Source: Symbiodinium natans | Taxonomy: Eukaryota > Sar > Dinophyceae > Suessiales > Symbiodiniaceae | Reading direction: 5' to 3' | Assembly: GCA_905221605.1 (NCBI GenBank) | Contig: CAJNDS010000915.1 | Span: 1 to 51,934 of the forward strand | DNA length: 51,934 nt | Shown: piece after piece, positions 19,818-40,332 of the stretch | How positions within the stretch are numbered: the stretch's first letter is position 1 | How the letters are laid out: the number at the start of each line of letters is the position of its first letter | Made by a program: the position numbers and the translations under genes | The notes under the pieces: model-generated | Databases searched by the model: none | What the model was told of the DNA's origin: nothing | Seen by the model: the letters and a program-made list of their open reading frames with translations, nothing else

Positions 19818-21845
19818 TTTTTTTTAGTTTTTTCGAATTTCTTTGAATTTCTTTGAATTTCTTTGAATTTCTTTGAATTTCTTTGAGTTTCCCCTTGAGA
19901 GAAAAGAGAAGAGAAAGGATGTAAGCAAAAAGAGAGAAGGGAAGAGAGAATTGAGCTTGCTTCGTGTGCGGGGGTCGGTTTTTGAGAAAAATCTACCCCG
20001 ACCTTTTCTGATTTTTTTTTGTGTTTTTTGTTTTTGTGGTTTTTTTGTTTTTTTAGTTTTTTTTTAATTATTTCAATTTTTGTTCGTTTATTTTAGTTTT
20101 TTTTAGTTCTGTTTTAGTTCTTTGGGTTTTTTTTTTAGTTTTTTGAGTTTTTTGGAATTTCTTTGAATTTCTCCTTGAGAGAAAAGAGAAGAGAAAGGAT
20201 GATAGACAAAATGAGAGAAGGGAAGAGAAAAGAGAAGAGAGGAAAGATTTGCCAGAAATGAAATGAATGATTAGATTCTTCGCCACAAAATCTTCGTCCA
20301 ATGATTCCAGAAGACATCTCTGAAAAGAAGATTATTTCAGAATATTTCTCTTTAGGAGATCCTCAATCATATTTGATTTGGCAGGAAGGGAATGGATGAT
20401 TAGGTTCTTCGCCAAAAAACCTTCGCCAAATGAACCCAGAAAAAATCTTCAAAAGGAAGATCTTCAGGATTCAGAGTTTTTCTCATTAGGAAATTTGCAA
20501 TCATATTTGGTTTGCCAGAAATGAAATGAATGATTAGATTCTTCGCCAAAAATCTTTGTCCAATGATTCCAGAAGAAATCTCTGAAAAGAAGGTTATTTT
20601 AGAATACTCTCTTTAGGAGATTCTCAATCATATTTGATCTGGCAGGAAGGGAATGGATGACGAATGATTATAATCTTTACCAAAGATTCTTCGCCAACTG
20701 ATTCCATTCCTATATTCATTTGGCGAAGAATTTTTGGCAAAGAATATAACCATTCGAAATATTCCACCAAATACATTTATCTTCTTTTCATTTGGCAAAG
20801 AATCAAATCTCGATATATCTTTTCTTCTCTTCCCTTCTAAGAGAAATTCGTAAATGCTTTCATTCCTTCTCTTCTCTTCTCTTCTACGAGAAATTCGCAA
20901 ATTCTTTGACGATCTTCTTTTCATAAATTTCTCTTGGGTTCATTTGGCGAAGATTTTTTGATAAAGAAGTTAATCATTCAATTCATTTCTGCCAAATAAA
21001 TCTATCTTATTTTCATTTGATGCTTTATCAAAAATACTTCACCAAATTAATCTAGAAGAAATTTCTGAAAAGAAAATTATCAAATAATTTGCGAATTTCT
21101 CTTAGAAGAGAAAAGAAGAGCAGAAATGAGAAGAGAAGAGAAAAGAAGAGAAAAGAAGAGAAGAAATGTCAAATTTACTTGGCAGAAATTTTTGAATGAT
21201 TAGAATCTTTGTCAAAGATTCTTCGCCAAATGAATCCATTCTTGGATTCATTTGGCGAAGAAATTTTGGTAAAGAATCTAATCATGTCAGGTTTTCAAAT
21301 ATTTTTAAGAAATAAAGAAAATCAATAAATCATAATTCCATTTCAAGTTTATAAATATATTTAGAAATTCAGGAAAACCAATAATATATTTTCATATTTG
21401 AGATTTTCAATTATATGTAGAAGTAAGGGGAAACCAAAAAATCATAATCATAATTGAAATCTTGAATTATATTTAAAGATAATGAAATGTCATAATTCAT
21501 AATCGAAGTTGAGGATTTTTAATATATTCAGAAATAATTGAAAAAATAAATAATTCGAGAGAAATAAAGGAATAGATATAGATAGATGTAGATAGATATA
21601 GATAGATATAGATAGATATAGATAGATATAGATAGATATAGATATAGATAGATATAGATAGATATAGATAGATATAGATAGATATAGATAGATATAGATA
21701 GATATAAATAGATATAGATAGATATAGATAGATATAGATAGATATAGATAGATATAGATAGATATAGATAGATATAGATAGATATAGATAGATATAGATA
21801 GATATAGATAGATATAGATAGATATAGATAGATATAGATAGATAG

Positions 21846-21902
21846 AACTCCTTCTCAAAATCTTCTATTCTACCTCGGATTTTTTTCATAGTAGACTAGT
21901 GA
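21846..21902. other. Unique 57-bp non-repeat insert in U4
   Basis: Right after the 10-bp satellite, sequence such as CTCCTTCTCAAAATCTTC and CTACCTCGGATTTTTTTC interrupts the TAGATA composition and occurs in no other unit. It could be a small insertion, a filler at a repair junction or an assembly error. Confidence 0.8.
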
Positions 21903-24640
21903 TATAAATATAGATAGATATAAATAGATCTCGATAGATATAAACAGATAAAGATAGATATAGATATAGTTATAAATAGATATCGACAGATATAGATATA
22001 AAAAGATATCGATAGATATAGATAGAAATAAATAGATATAGATATCTTGGCTTATAGCTATACAGATTATAGATATTATGGATATGTTATATATATATAT
22101 ATAGATATAATTAGATATATAGATATTATAGACTATATAGATATCTAGAGAGATAATATATAGATATATAGTATATGATTATATAGATATATAGATATAT
22201 AATATATAGCTATATAGATATATAGATGATAAATACTTAGAATATTAAATATATAGAATATATAGATAATATCGATATATAGGATATCAGGCTATATAGA
22301 ATAGATATATATATATAGGATATATAGATTATTATATATAGCTATATCAGATATTATAGATAATAAATATATAGATATATTAGATATAGTAGATATAAGA
22401 TAGATAGAATATAGGATCTATAGATATATAGATATAGAGATAATAGATATATCGACATATAGATATAGAGATAATAGAGTATTAGATAATAGATATATAG
22501 ATATATTAGAGATATCGATATAAGCGCTATATAGATATATAGATCTATCGAATTATTAGCTATATAGATATATATATATATGTAGATATCTAGATATATA
22601 GATATAGAAATATCTTTATACATAGATATAAAGATATTGAAATTTCTAGATGTATAGATATATCTATATATCTATATTTCTATATATCTATATATCTATA
22701 TTTCTATATATCTATATATATATATATAGCTATATATCTATATATCTATATATCGTAAAATATAATAATATATATTTAAATATCTATATATCGAATATTC
22801 TGTATATTTATGTATCTATATATATATATCTATATATATATATCTAAATACCTATATATCTATATATCTATACATCCATATATCGATATTTCTTTTTTTG
22901 ATATAGCTATACATCTATATATTTCAAAAACTATATATTTATATATCTAAATGTCTATATATCTATATAACTATATATCTATATATCTATATATCTATAT
23001 ATCTATATATATAGATATATAGATATATAGATATATAGATATATAGATATATAGATATATAGATATATAGATATATAGATATATAGTCATATAGATATAT
23101 AGATATATAGATATATAGATATATAGATATATAGATATATAGATATATAGATATATAGATATATAGATATATAGATATATAGATATATAGATATATAGAT
23201 ATATAGATATATAGATATAAAGATATATGAATATATAGATTTAAAGATATATAGATATATAGATATATTTATATATAGATAATTCTAGATAGATAGATAT
23301 ATATATACATAGATATATATAGAGATATATTGATATGTATAGAGTTATATATATATATATGTATAAGGCAAGTGGAGGCCCCAGGGACTCAGAGGCTCAA
23401 TTTACTCAAATCTCCCTGCCGGCCCAAGACACCCTTGAAAAGATAGAAAAAGAGGCTCCATGGACTCACATGCTTAATTTGCTTTAATATCCTTGTCTGC
23501 CCAAGACACCCTTGCAAAGAACGACAAGAGGAGGCCCCAGGGACTCATACGCTCAATTAACTTAAATCTCATTACCTGCCCAGCGTTTTACACCGTGCGA
23601 GCATCCACCCTGCATCGCATTCCGACAGAGGGATTTTTGAAAAAGCTTGGGTCAATTTACTTAAACTTGTTTGGGGGGGGCTTGGGTCAATTTTCTTAAA
23701 TTCGTCTGAGGGGGACATATGAGTCCACTTTGCAAGGATATTATTTCAAACTTTTGAATATCCATGAGATTATATGATTCGCAAATGATATTCGGAAAAT
23801 CTCCAGAAAATATTATGGGTTCAATTTATATGAATATTATAAATACATGAAAATCATATGATGGAATAGTAGATATAGTCTAAATGGTATATATAGTATA
23901 TATATATAGTATATATATTATATATATAGTATATATAGTATATACTACATATAGTATATATAGTATATATAGTATGTATAGTATATATAGTATATATAGT
24001 ATATATAGTATATATAGTATATATATAGTATATATAGTATATATAGTATATATAGTATATATAGTATATATAGTATATATAATATGTATATATAGTATAA
24101 TATATATATATAGTCTTAGTGGAGGGGTTGCATTTTGAATAATTTAGTGGTTGAAGTGAATTGTGTTGTTTGAACAATATGAGGTTTAAGTAAATTGAAT
24201 ATTGTCTGCTCAAATAATTTGACAAGGATGCATGATGGAAGGCTTAAAGCTCACTAAACCCTGAAGCTCATCATGAATTCCAAATCCTAAATCCTAAACC
24301 CTAAACCCTAAACCCTAAACCCTAAACCCTAAACCGGCATTTTGTCTGAGAATTTTGACAAAATCATTTGACAATGATACATGATGAAGGCATTTTGTGT
24401 GCGCTGATAATTGTGACAAGGATGCATGAACAAGTACATTGAGCATTTTGAAAAATTTGGTGGTTTAAGTGAATTGTGCTGTTTGAACAATATGAGGTTT
24501 AAGTAAATTGAATAATGTCTGCTGAAATAATTTGGCAAGGATGCATGATGAAGGCATATTGTCTGCTCTGATAATTAGACAGGGATGCACGAAGAAGGCA
24601 CGCACGATGCAAAACGCAAGCTCAATTTATAGGCTCTTGA

Positions 24641-25009
24641 GGGTTTAGGGTTTAGGGTTTAGGGTTTAGGGTTTAGGGTTTAGGGTTTAGGGTTTAGGGT
24701 TTAAGGTTTAGGGTTTAGGGTTTAGGGTTTAGGGTTTAGGGTTTAGGGTTTAGGGTTTAGGGTTTAGGGTTTAGGGTTTAGGGTTTAGGGTTTAAGGTTT
24801 AGGGTTTAGGGTTTAGGGTTTAGGGTTTAGGGTTTAGGGTTTAGGGTTTAGGGTTTAGGGTTTAGGGTTAGGTTTAGGGTTTAGGGTTTAGGGTTTAGGG
24901 TTTAGGGTTTAGGGTTTAGGGTTTAGGGTTTAGGGTTTAGGGTTTAGGGTTTAGGGTTTAGGGTTTAGTGTTTAGGGTTTAGGGTTTAGGGTTTAGGGTT
25001 TAGGGTTTA
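24641..25009 (+). repeat. Longest TTTAGGG array (U4)
   Basis: 369 bp, about 52 heptamers, with variants TTTAAGG at 24703 and again near 24795, GGTTAGG near 24868 and TTTAGTG near 24968. No cassette follows; the right border is GGGTTTATTGAGC. Confidence 0.97.
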
Positions 25010-30107
<5,098 letters not shown>

Positions 30108-30174
30108 TTGAGCTTGCTTCGTGTGCGGGGGTCGGTTTTTGAGAAAAATCTACCCCGACTTTTTCTGACTTTTT

Positions 30175-30247
<73 letters not shown>

Positions 30248-30536
30248 TTTTTTTTTTTGTTTTTTTTAGTTTTTTCGAATTTCTTTGAATTTCTTTGAAT
30301 TTCTTTGAATTTCTTTGAATTTCTTTGAGTTTCCCCTTGAGAGAAAAGAGAAGAGAAAGGATGTAAGCAAAAAGAGAGAAGGGAAGAGAGAATTGAGCTT
30401 GCTTCGTGTGCGGGGGTTGGTTTTTGAGAAAAATCTACCCCGACCTTTTCTGATTTTTTTTTGTTTTTTAGTTTTTTTTTTAGTTTTTTTTTAGTTTTTT
30501 TTAGTTTTTTTTTGTTTTTTTTTTAGTTTTTTTTTA

Positions 30537-30625
<89 letters not shown>

Positions 30626-33600
30626 GTTTTTTTTGGTTTTTTTTTAGTTTTTTTGAATTTCTTTGAATTTCTCCTTGAGAGAAAAGAGAAGAGAAAGGAT
30701 GATAGGCAAAATGAGAGAAGGGAGGAGAGAAGAGAAGAGAGGAGAAATTTGCCAGAAATGAAATGAATGATTAGATTCTTCGCCAAAAAATCTTCGTCCA
30801 ATGATTCCAGAAGACATCTCTGAAAAGAAGATTCTTTAGAATATTTCTCTTTAGGAGATCCTCAATCATATTTCATTTGGTAGGAAGGGAATGGATGATT
30901 AGATTCTTCGCCAAAAAACCTTCGCCAAATGAACCCAGGAAAAATCTTCAAAAGGAAGATCTTCAGGATTCAGAGTTTTTCTCATTAGGAAATTTGCAAT
31001 CATATTTGGTTTGCCAGAAATGAAATGAATGATTAGATTCTTCGCCAAAAATCTTTGTCCAATGATTCCAGAAGAAATCTCTGAAAAGAAGGTTATTTTA
31101 GAATACTCTCTTTAGGAGATTCTCAATCATATTTGATCTGGCAGGAAGGGAATGGATGACGAATGATTATAATCTTTACCAAAGATTCTTCGCCAACTGA
31201 TTCCATTCCTATATTCATTTGGCGAAGAATTTTTGGCAAAGAATATAACCATTCGAAATATTCCACCAAATACATTTATCTTCTTTTCATTTGGCAAAGA
31301 ATCAAATCTCGATATATCTTTTCTTCTCTTCCCTTCTAAGAGAAATTCGTAAATGCTTTCATTCCTTCTCTTCTCTTCTCTTCTACGAGAAATTCGCAAA
31401 TTCTTTGACGATCTTCTTTTCATAAATTTCTCTTGGGTTCATTTGGCGAAGATTTTTTGATAAAGAAGTTAATCATCCAATTCATTTCTGCCAAATAAAT
31501 CTATCTTATTTTCATTTGATGCTTTATCAAAAATACTTCACCAAATTAATCTAGAAGAAATTTCTGAAAAGAAAATTATCAAATAATTTGCGAATTTCTC
31601 TTAGAAGAGAAAAGAAGAGCAGAAATGAGAAGAGAAGAGAAAGAAGAGAAAAGAAGAGAAGAAATGTCAAATTTACTTGGCAGAAATTTTTGAATGATTA
31701 GAATCTTTGTCAAAGATTCTTCGCCAAATGAATCCATTCTTGGATTCATTTGGCGAAGAAATTTTGGTAAAGAATCTAATCATGTCAGGTTTTCAAATAT
31801 TTTTAAGAAATAAAGAAAATCAATAAATCATAATTCCATTTCAAGTTTATAAATATATTTAGAAATTCAGGAAAACCAATAATATATTTTCATATTTGAG
31901 ATTTTCAATTATATGTAGAAGTAAGGGGAAACCAAAAAATCATAATCATAATTGAAATCTTGAATAATTTTAAAGATAATGAAATGTCATAATTCATAAT
32001 CGAAGTTGAGGATTTTTAATATATTCAGAAATAATTGAAAAAATAAATAATTCGAGAGAAATAAAGGAATAGATATAGATAGATGTAGATAGATATAGAT
32101 AGATATAGATAGATATAGATAGATATAGATAGATATAGATATAGATAGATATAGATAGATATAGATAGATATAGATAGATATAGATAGATATAGATAGAT
32201 ATAGATAGATATAGATAGATATAGATAGATATAGATAGATATAGATAGATATAGATAGATATAGATAGATATAGATAGATATAGATAGATATAGGTAGAT
32301 ATAGATAGATATAGATAGAAGAAATAGATATAGATAGATATAGATAAATATAGATAGATATAAATAGATCTCGATAGATATAAACAGATAAAGATAGATA
32401 TAGATATAGTTATAAATAGATATCGACAGATATAGATATAAAAAGATATCGTAGATATAAGATAGAAATAAATAGATATAGATTATATGGCTATATAGTA
32501 TACAGAAATCCTAGATCTAGGATATATAGATATAGATATATATCTATAGATATATAGATATATAGATATATAGATATAGAGATATATACATATATAGATA
32601 ATAGATATATAGATATATAGATTATAGATATTAGATATATAGATATATAGATATATAGATATATAGATCTTAGCTAATTAAATATAAGATATATAGAATA
32701 TATAGATATATAGATATATAGATTATAGATATAGATATATATATAGATATATCGAGATATTATATAGCTATATATAGATATAGATCTATAATAAATATAT
32801 AGGATATATAGAGAATGATATATAGATATATAGAATTTATAGATATATAGATATATAGATATATAGATATATAGATATATAGATATATCGACATCTAGAT
32901 ATAGAGATTAATAGATAATATAGATATATAGATATATGAGATATAGTTATAGATATTAGATTATATAGATATTAGTATATAGATATATAATTATAATTGT
33001 AGATATATCGATTATATAGCTTATAGAATATCTTTATACATAGATTATAAAGTATGAAATTTATAGATGTATAGATAATCTATAATATAGATTCTATATA
33101 TTCTATTATAATATATTCTATAATCTATATAATATAGATGATATATGTATATATAGCTATATATCTATAGATCTATCTATCTAAATATAGAATATATATA
33201 TGAAATATCTAGTATATCGAAATGTCTGTATATTTATGTATCTATATATATATATCTATATATATATATCTAAATACCTATATATCTATATATCTATACA
33301 TCCATATATCGATATTTCTTTTTTTGATATAGCTATACATCTATATATTTCAAAAACTATATATTTATATATCTAAATGTCTATATATCTATATAACTAT
33401 ATATCTATATATCTATATATCTATATATCTATATATATAGATATATAGATATATAGATATATAGATATATAGATATATAGATATATAGATATATAGATAT
33501 ATAGATATATAGATATATAGTCATATAGATATATAGATATATAGATATATAGATATATAGATATATAGATATATAGATATATAGATATATAGATATAAAG

Positions 33601-35106
33601 ATATATGAATATATAGATTGAAAGATATATAGATATATAGATATATTTATATATAGATAATTCTAGATAGATAGATATATATATACATAGATATATATAG
33701 AGATATATTGATATGTATAGAGTTATATATATATATATATATATGTATAAGGCAAGTGGAGGCCCCAGGGACTCAGAGGCTCAATTTACTCAAATCTCCC
33801 TGCCGGCCCAAGACACCCTTGAAAAGATAGAAAAAGAGGCTCCATGGACTCACATGCTTAATTTGCTTTAATATCCTTGTCTGCCCAAGACACCCTTGCA
33901 AAGAACGACAAGAGGAGGCCCCAGGGACTCATACGCTCAATTAACTTAAATCTCATTACCTGCCCAGCGTTTTACACCGTGCGAGCATCCACCCTGCATC
34001 GCATTCCGACAGAGGGATTTTTGAAAAAGCTTGGGTCAATTTACTTAAACTTGTTTGGGGGGGGCTTGGGTCAATTTTCTTAAATTCGTCTGAGGGGGAC
34101 ATATGAGTCCACTTTGCAAGGATATTATTTCAAACTTTTGAATATCCATGAGATTATATGATTCGCAAATGATATTCGGAAAATCTCCAGAAAATATTAT
34201 GGGTTCAATTTATATGAATATTATAAATACATGAAAATCATATGATGGAATAGTAGATATAATCTAAATGGTATATATAGTATATATATATAGTATATAT
34301 ATTATATATATAGTATATATAGTATATACTACATATAGTATATATAGTATATATAGTATGTATAGTATATATAGTATATATAGTATATATAGTATATATA
34401 GTATATATAGTATATATAGTATATATAGTATATATAATATATATAATATGTATATATAGTATAATATATATATATATATAGTCTTAGTGGAGGGGTTGCA
34501 TTTTGAATAATTTAGTGGTTGAAGTGAATTGTGTTGTTTGAACAATATGAGGTTTAAGTAAATTGAATATTGTCTGCTCATATAATTTGACAAGGATGCA
34601 TGATGGAAGGCTTAAAGCTCACTAAACCCTGAAGCTCATCATGAATTCCAAATCCTAAATCCTAAACCCTAAACCCTAAACCCTAAACCCTAAACCCTAA
34701 ACCCTAAACCGGCATTTTGTCTGAGAATTTTGACAAAATCATTTGACAATGATACATGATGAAGGCATTTTGTGTGCGCTGATAATTGTGACAAGGATGC
34801 ATGAACAAGTACATTGAGAATTTTGAAAAATTTGGTGGTTTAAGTGAATTGTGCTGTTTGAACAATATGAGGTTTAAGTAAATTGAATAATGTCTGCTGA
34901 AATAATTTGGCAAGGATGCATGATGAAGGCATATTGTCTGCTCTGATAATTAGACAGGGATGCACGAAGAAGGCACGCACGATGCAAAACGCAAGCTCAA
35001 TTTATAGGCTCTTGAGGGTTTAGGGTTTAGGGTTTAGGGTTTAGGGTTTAGGGTTTAGGGTTTAGGGTTTAGGGTTTAGGGTTTAGGGTTTAGGGTTTAG
35101 GGTTTA
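30108..35106 (+). repeat. Macrosatellite unit U6 (shortest copy)
   Basis: At 4999 bp this is the shortest unit. Sub-blocks: F 30108-30391 (pure T 30182-30246), F' 30392-30654 (pure T 30539-30624), B 30655-32069, 10-bp satellite 32070-32320, AT zone 32321-33228 whose first ~120 bp keep a clean ancestral sequence, palindromic 8-bp block 33229-33748 (centre 33434), C 33749-34269, 9-bp satellite 34270-34480, D 34481-34650, CCCTAAA 34651-34710 (longest), E 34711-35015, TTTAGGG 35016-35106 (13 heptamers). Confidence 0.94.
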
Positions 35107-35201
35107 TTGAGCTTGCTTCGTGTGCGGGGGTCGGTTTTTGAGAAAAATCTACCCCGACTTTTTCTGACTTTTTTTTTTAGTTTTTTTTTTTTTTTTTTTT
35201 T

Positions 35202-35251
<50 letters not shown>

Positions 35252-35550
35252 TTTTTTTTTGTTTTTTTTTTTGTTTTTTTTAGTTTTTTCGAATTTCTTT
35301 GAATTTCTTTGAATTTCTTTGAATTTCTTTGAATTTCTTTGAGTTTCCCCTTGAGAGAAAAGAGAAGAGAAAGGATGTAAGCAAAAAGAGAGAAGGGAAG
35401 AGAGAATTGAGCTTGCTTCGTGTGCGGGGGTTGGTTTTTGAGAAAAATCTACCCCGACCTTTTCTGATTTTTTTTTGTTTTTTAGTTTTTTTTTTAGTTT
35501 TTTTTTAGTTTTTTTTAGTTTTTTTTTGTTTTTTTTTTAGTTTTTTTTTA

Positions 35551-35646
<96 letters not shown>

Positions 35647-38600
35647 TTTTTTTTTGGTTTTTTTTGGTTTTTTTTTAGTTTTTTTGAATTTCTTTGAATT
35701 TCTCCTTGAGAGAAAAGAGAAGAGAAAGGATGATAGGCAAAATGAGAGAAGGGAGGAGAGAAGAGAAGAGAGGAGAAATTTGCCAGAAATGAAATGAATG
35801 ATTAGATTCTTCGCCAAAAAATCTTCGTCCAATGATTCCAGAAGACATCTCTGAAAAGAAGATTCTTTAGAATATTTCTCTTTAGGAGATCCTCAATCAT
35901 ATTTCATTTGGTAGGAAGGGAATGGATGATTAGATTCTTCGCCAAAAAACCTTCGCCAAATGAACCCAGGAAAAATCTTCAAAAGGAAGATCTTCAGGAT
36001 TCAGAGTTTTTCTCATTAGGAAATTTGCAATCATATTTGGTTTGCCAGAAATGAAATGAATGATTAGATTCTTCGCCAAAAATCTTTGTCCAATGATTCC
36101 AGAAGAAATCTCTGAAAAGAAGGTTATTTTAGAATACTCTCTTTAGGAGATTCTCAATCATATTTGATCTGGCAGGAAGGGAATGGATGACGAATGATTA
36201 TAATCTTTACCAAAGATTCTTCGCCAACTGATTCCATTCCTATATTCATTTGGCGAAGAATTTTTGGCAAAGAATATAACCATTCGAAATATTCCACCAA
36301 ATAAATTTATCTTCTTTTCATTTGGCAAAGAATCAAATCTCGATATATCTTTTCTTCTCTTCCCTTCTAAGAGAAATTCGTAAATGCTTTCATTCCTTCT
36401 CTTCTCTTCTCTTCTACGAGAAATTCGCAAATTCTTTGACGATCTTCTTTTCATAAATTTCTCTTGGGTTCATTTGGCGAAGATTTTTTGATAAAGAAGT
36501 TAATCATTCAATTCATTTCTGCCAAATAAATCTATCTTATTTTCATTTGATGCTTTATCAAAAATACTTCACCAAATTAATCTAGAAGAAATTTCTGAAA
36601 AGAAAATTATCAAATAATTTGCGAATTTCTCTTAGAAGAGAAAAGAAGAGCAGAAATGAGAAGAGAAGAGAAAGAAGAGAAAAGAAGAGAAGAAATGTCA
36701 AATTTACTTGGCAGAAATTTTTGAATGATTAGAATCTTTGTCAAAGATTCTTCGCCAAATGAATCCATTCTTGGATTCATTTGGCGAAGAAATTTTGGTA
36801 AAGAATCTAATCATGTCAGGTTTTCAAATATTTTTAAGAAATAAAGAAAATCAATAAATCATAATTCCATTTCAAGTTTATAAATATATTTAGAAATTCA
36901 GGAAAACCAATAATATATTTTCATATTTGAGATTTTCAATTATATGTAGAAGTAAGGGGAAACCAAAAAATCATAATCATAATTGAAATCTTGAATTATA
37001 TTTAAAGATAATGAAATGTCATAATTCATAATCGAAGTTGAGGATTTTTAATATATTCAGAAATAATTGAAAAAATAAATAATTCGAGAGAAATAAAGGA
37101 ATAGATATAGATAGATGTAGATAGATATAGATAGATATAGATAGATATAGATAGATATAGATAGATATAGATATAGATAGATATAGATAGATATAGATAG
37201 ATATAGATAGATATAGATAGATATAGATAGATATAAATAGATATAGATAGATATAGATAGATATAGATAGATATAGATAGATATAGATAGATATAGATAG
37301 ATATAGATAGATATAGATAGATATAGATAGATATAGATAGATATAGATAGATATAGATAGATATAGATAGATATAGATAGATATAGATAGATATAGATAG
37401 ATATAAACAGATAGATATAGATAGATATAGATAGATTAAACAGATATCGATAATATAGTAGAAATAAATTAGATATAGATATATTAGGCTATATAATATA
37501 CAGATAAATAGATAATGGATATATTAGAATATACAATATAATATAGCTATATAGATAATATAGATCATAGATAATATAAGATTATAATATATAGCTATAA
37601 GATATATAGATCTATATATATAGATATATAGATATATGAATATAGATATAATAGATATATCAGTACTAGAATAATACTATATATGAGATATAATATATAG
37701 ATAATTAATTATAGATATATAGATATAGCTATATCTATATAGATTATATAGATTTATATAGATATATTAGATTATATATATAATAAATCTATAGATATCT
37801 AATATATAAGATCTATAGATATATAGATATATGAGATATATAGATACTATATATATATAGATAATAAAAAAATAGATATCTCGACATATAGATTAAGATA
37901 TTAGAATATATAGATTATATAGATCTATAGATATATAGATATCTAATCTATAAGCTCTATAGATATATAGATATATAGATCTCTATATATCTGTAGCTAT
38001 ATAGATATATAGATATAGAAATATCTTTATACATAGATATAAAGATATTGAAATTTCTAGATGTATAGATATATCTATATATCTATATTTCTATATATCT
38101 ATATATCTATATTTCTATATATCTATATATATATATATAGCTATATATCTATATATCTATATATCTACAATATATATATAATATATAGTTTAAATATCTA
38201 TATATCGAATTTCTGTAAATATTTATGTATCTATATATATATATCTATATATATATATCTAAATACCTATATATCTATATATCTATACATCCATATATCG
38301 ATATTTCTTTTTTTGATATAGCTATACATCTATATATTTCAAAAACTATATATTTATATATCTAAATGTCTATATATCTATATAACTATATATCTATATA
38401 TCTATATATCTATATATCTATATATATAGATATATAGATATATAGATATATAGATATATAGATATATAGATATATAGATATATAGATATATAGATATATA
38501 GTCATATAGATATATAGATATATAGATATATAGATATATAGATATATAGATATATAGATATATAGATATATAGATATATAGATATATAGATATATAGATA

Positions 38601-40255
38601 TATAGATATATAGATATATAGATATATAGATATATAGATATATGAATATATAGATTTAAAGATATATAGATATATAGATATATTTATATATAGATAATTC
38701 TAGATAGATAGATATATATATATACATAGATATATATAGAGATATATTGATATGTATAGAGTTATATATATATATATGTATAAGGCAAGTGGAGGCCCCA
38801 GGGACTCAGAGGCTCAATTTACTCAAATCTCCCTGCCGGCCCAAGACACCCTTGAAAAGATAGAAAAAGAGGCTCCATGGACTCACATGCTTAATTTGCT
38901 TTAATATCCTTGTCTGCCCAAGACACCCTTGCAAAGAACGACAAGAGGAGGCCCCAGGGACTCATACGCTCAATTAACTTAAATCTCATTACCTGCCCAG
39001 CGTTTTACACCGTGCGAGCATCCACCCTGCATCGCATTCCGACAGAGGGATTTTTGAAAAAGCTTGGGTCAATTTACTTAAACTTGTTTGGGGGGGGCTT
39101 GGGTCAATTTTCTTAAATTCGTCTGAGGGGGACATATGAGTCCACTTTGCAAGGATATTATTTCAAACTTTTGAATATCCATGAGATTATATGATTCGCA
39201 AATGATATTCGGAAAATCTCCAGAAAATATTATGGGTTCAATTTATATGAATATTATAAATACATGAAAATCATATGATGGAATAGTAGATATAGTCTAA
39301 ATGGTATATATAGTATATATATATAGTATATATATTATATATATAGTATATATAGTATATACTACATATAGTATATATAGTATATATAGTATGTATAGTA
39401 TATATAGTATATATAGTATATATAGTATATATAGTATATATATAGTATATATAGTATATATAGTATATATAGTATATATAGTATATATAATATGTATATA
39501 TAGTATAATATATATATATAGTCTTAGTGGAGGGGTTGCATTTTGAATAATTTAGTGGTTGAAGTGAATTGTGTTGTTTGAACAATATGAGGTTTAAGTA
39601 AATTGAATATTGTCTGCTCAAAGAATTTGACAAGGATGCATGATGGAAGGCTTAAAGCTCACTAAACCCTGAAGCTCATCATGAATTCCAAATCCTAAAT
39701 CCTAAACCCTAAACCCTAAACCCTAAACCCTAAACCCTAAACCGGCATTTTGTCTGAGAATTTTGACAAAATCATTTGACAATGATACATGATGAAGGCA
39801 TTTTGTGTGCGCTGATAATTGTGACAAGGATGCATGAACAAGTACATTGAGCATTTTGAAAAATTTGGTGGTTTAAGTGAATTGTGCTGTTTGAACAATA
39901 TGAGGTTTAAGTAAATTGAATAATGTCTGCTGAAATAATTTGGCAAGGATGCATGATGAAGGCATATTGTCTGCTCTGATAATTAGACAGGGATGCACGA
40001 AGAAGGCACGCACGATGCAAAACGCAAGCTCAATTTATAGGCTCTTGAGGGTTTAGGGTTTAGGGTTTAGGGTTTAGGGTTTAGGGTTTAGGGTTTAGGG
40101 TTTAGGGTTTAGGGTTTAGGGTTTAGGGTTTAGGGTTTAGGGTTTAGGGTTTAGGGTTTAGGGTTTAGGGTTTAGGGTTTAGGGTTTAGGGGTTAGGGTT
40201 AGGGTTAGGGGTTTAGGGGTTTAGGGTTTAGGGTTTTAGGGGTTTAGGGGTTTGG

Positions 40256-40257
<2 letters not shown>
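35107..40257 (+). repeat. Macrosatellite unit U7
   Basis: Sub-blocks: F 35107-35406 (pure T 35203-35250), F' 35407-35685 (pure T 35553-35645), B 35686-37101, 10-bp satellite 37102-37402, scrambled zone 37403-38217, palindromic 8-bp block 38218-38781 (centre 38423), C 38782-39302, 9-bp satellite 39303-39520, D 39521-39690, CCCTAAA 39691-39743, E 39744-40048, TTTAGGG 40049-40257. The final array decays at its right end and runs straight into the poly-T of U8. Confidence 0.94.
40049..40257 (+). repeat. TTTAGGG array decaying into poly-T (U7/U8 junction)
   Basis: About 20 regular heptamers are followed from about 40186 by variants (GGGGTTAGGG, GGGTTAGGG, GGGGTTTAGGGG, GGTTTTAGGGG) and then GGGGTTTGGGG directly joined to 74 T (40258-40331). 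The F leader found at every other internal junction is missing. Confidence 0.95.

Positions 40258-40332
<75 letters not shown>

Larger units (their letters stand above)
19675..25009 (+). repeat. Macrosatellite unit U4
   Basis: Sub-blocks: F 19675-19949 (pure T 19736-19816), F' 19950-20154, B 20155-21571, 10-bp satellite 21572-21843, unique insert 21846-21902, scrambled zone to about 22800, palindromic 8-bp block 22800-23364 (centre 23008), C 23365-23885, 9-bp satellite 23886-24112, D 24113-24281, CCCTAAA 24282-24335, E 24336-24640, TTTAGGG 24641-25009. F' is unusual: its T-tract is broken every few bases and has no long pure run. B carries the AAATACATTT variant shared with U5 and U6, and several private changes near its left end (GATAGACAAAATG, CGCCACAAAATC). 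Confidence 0.93.
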
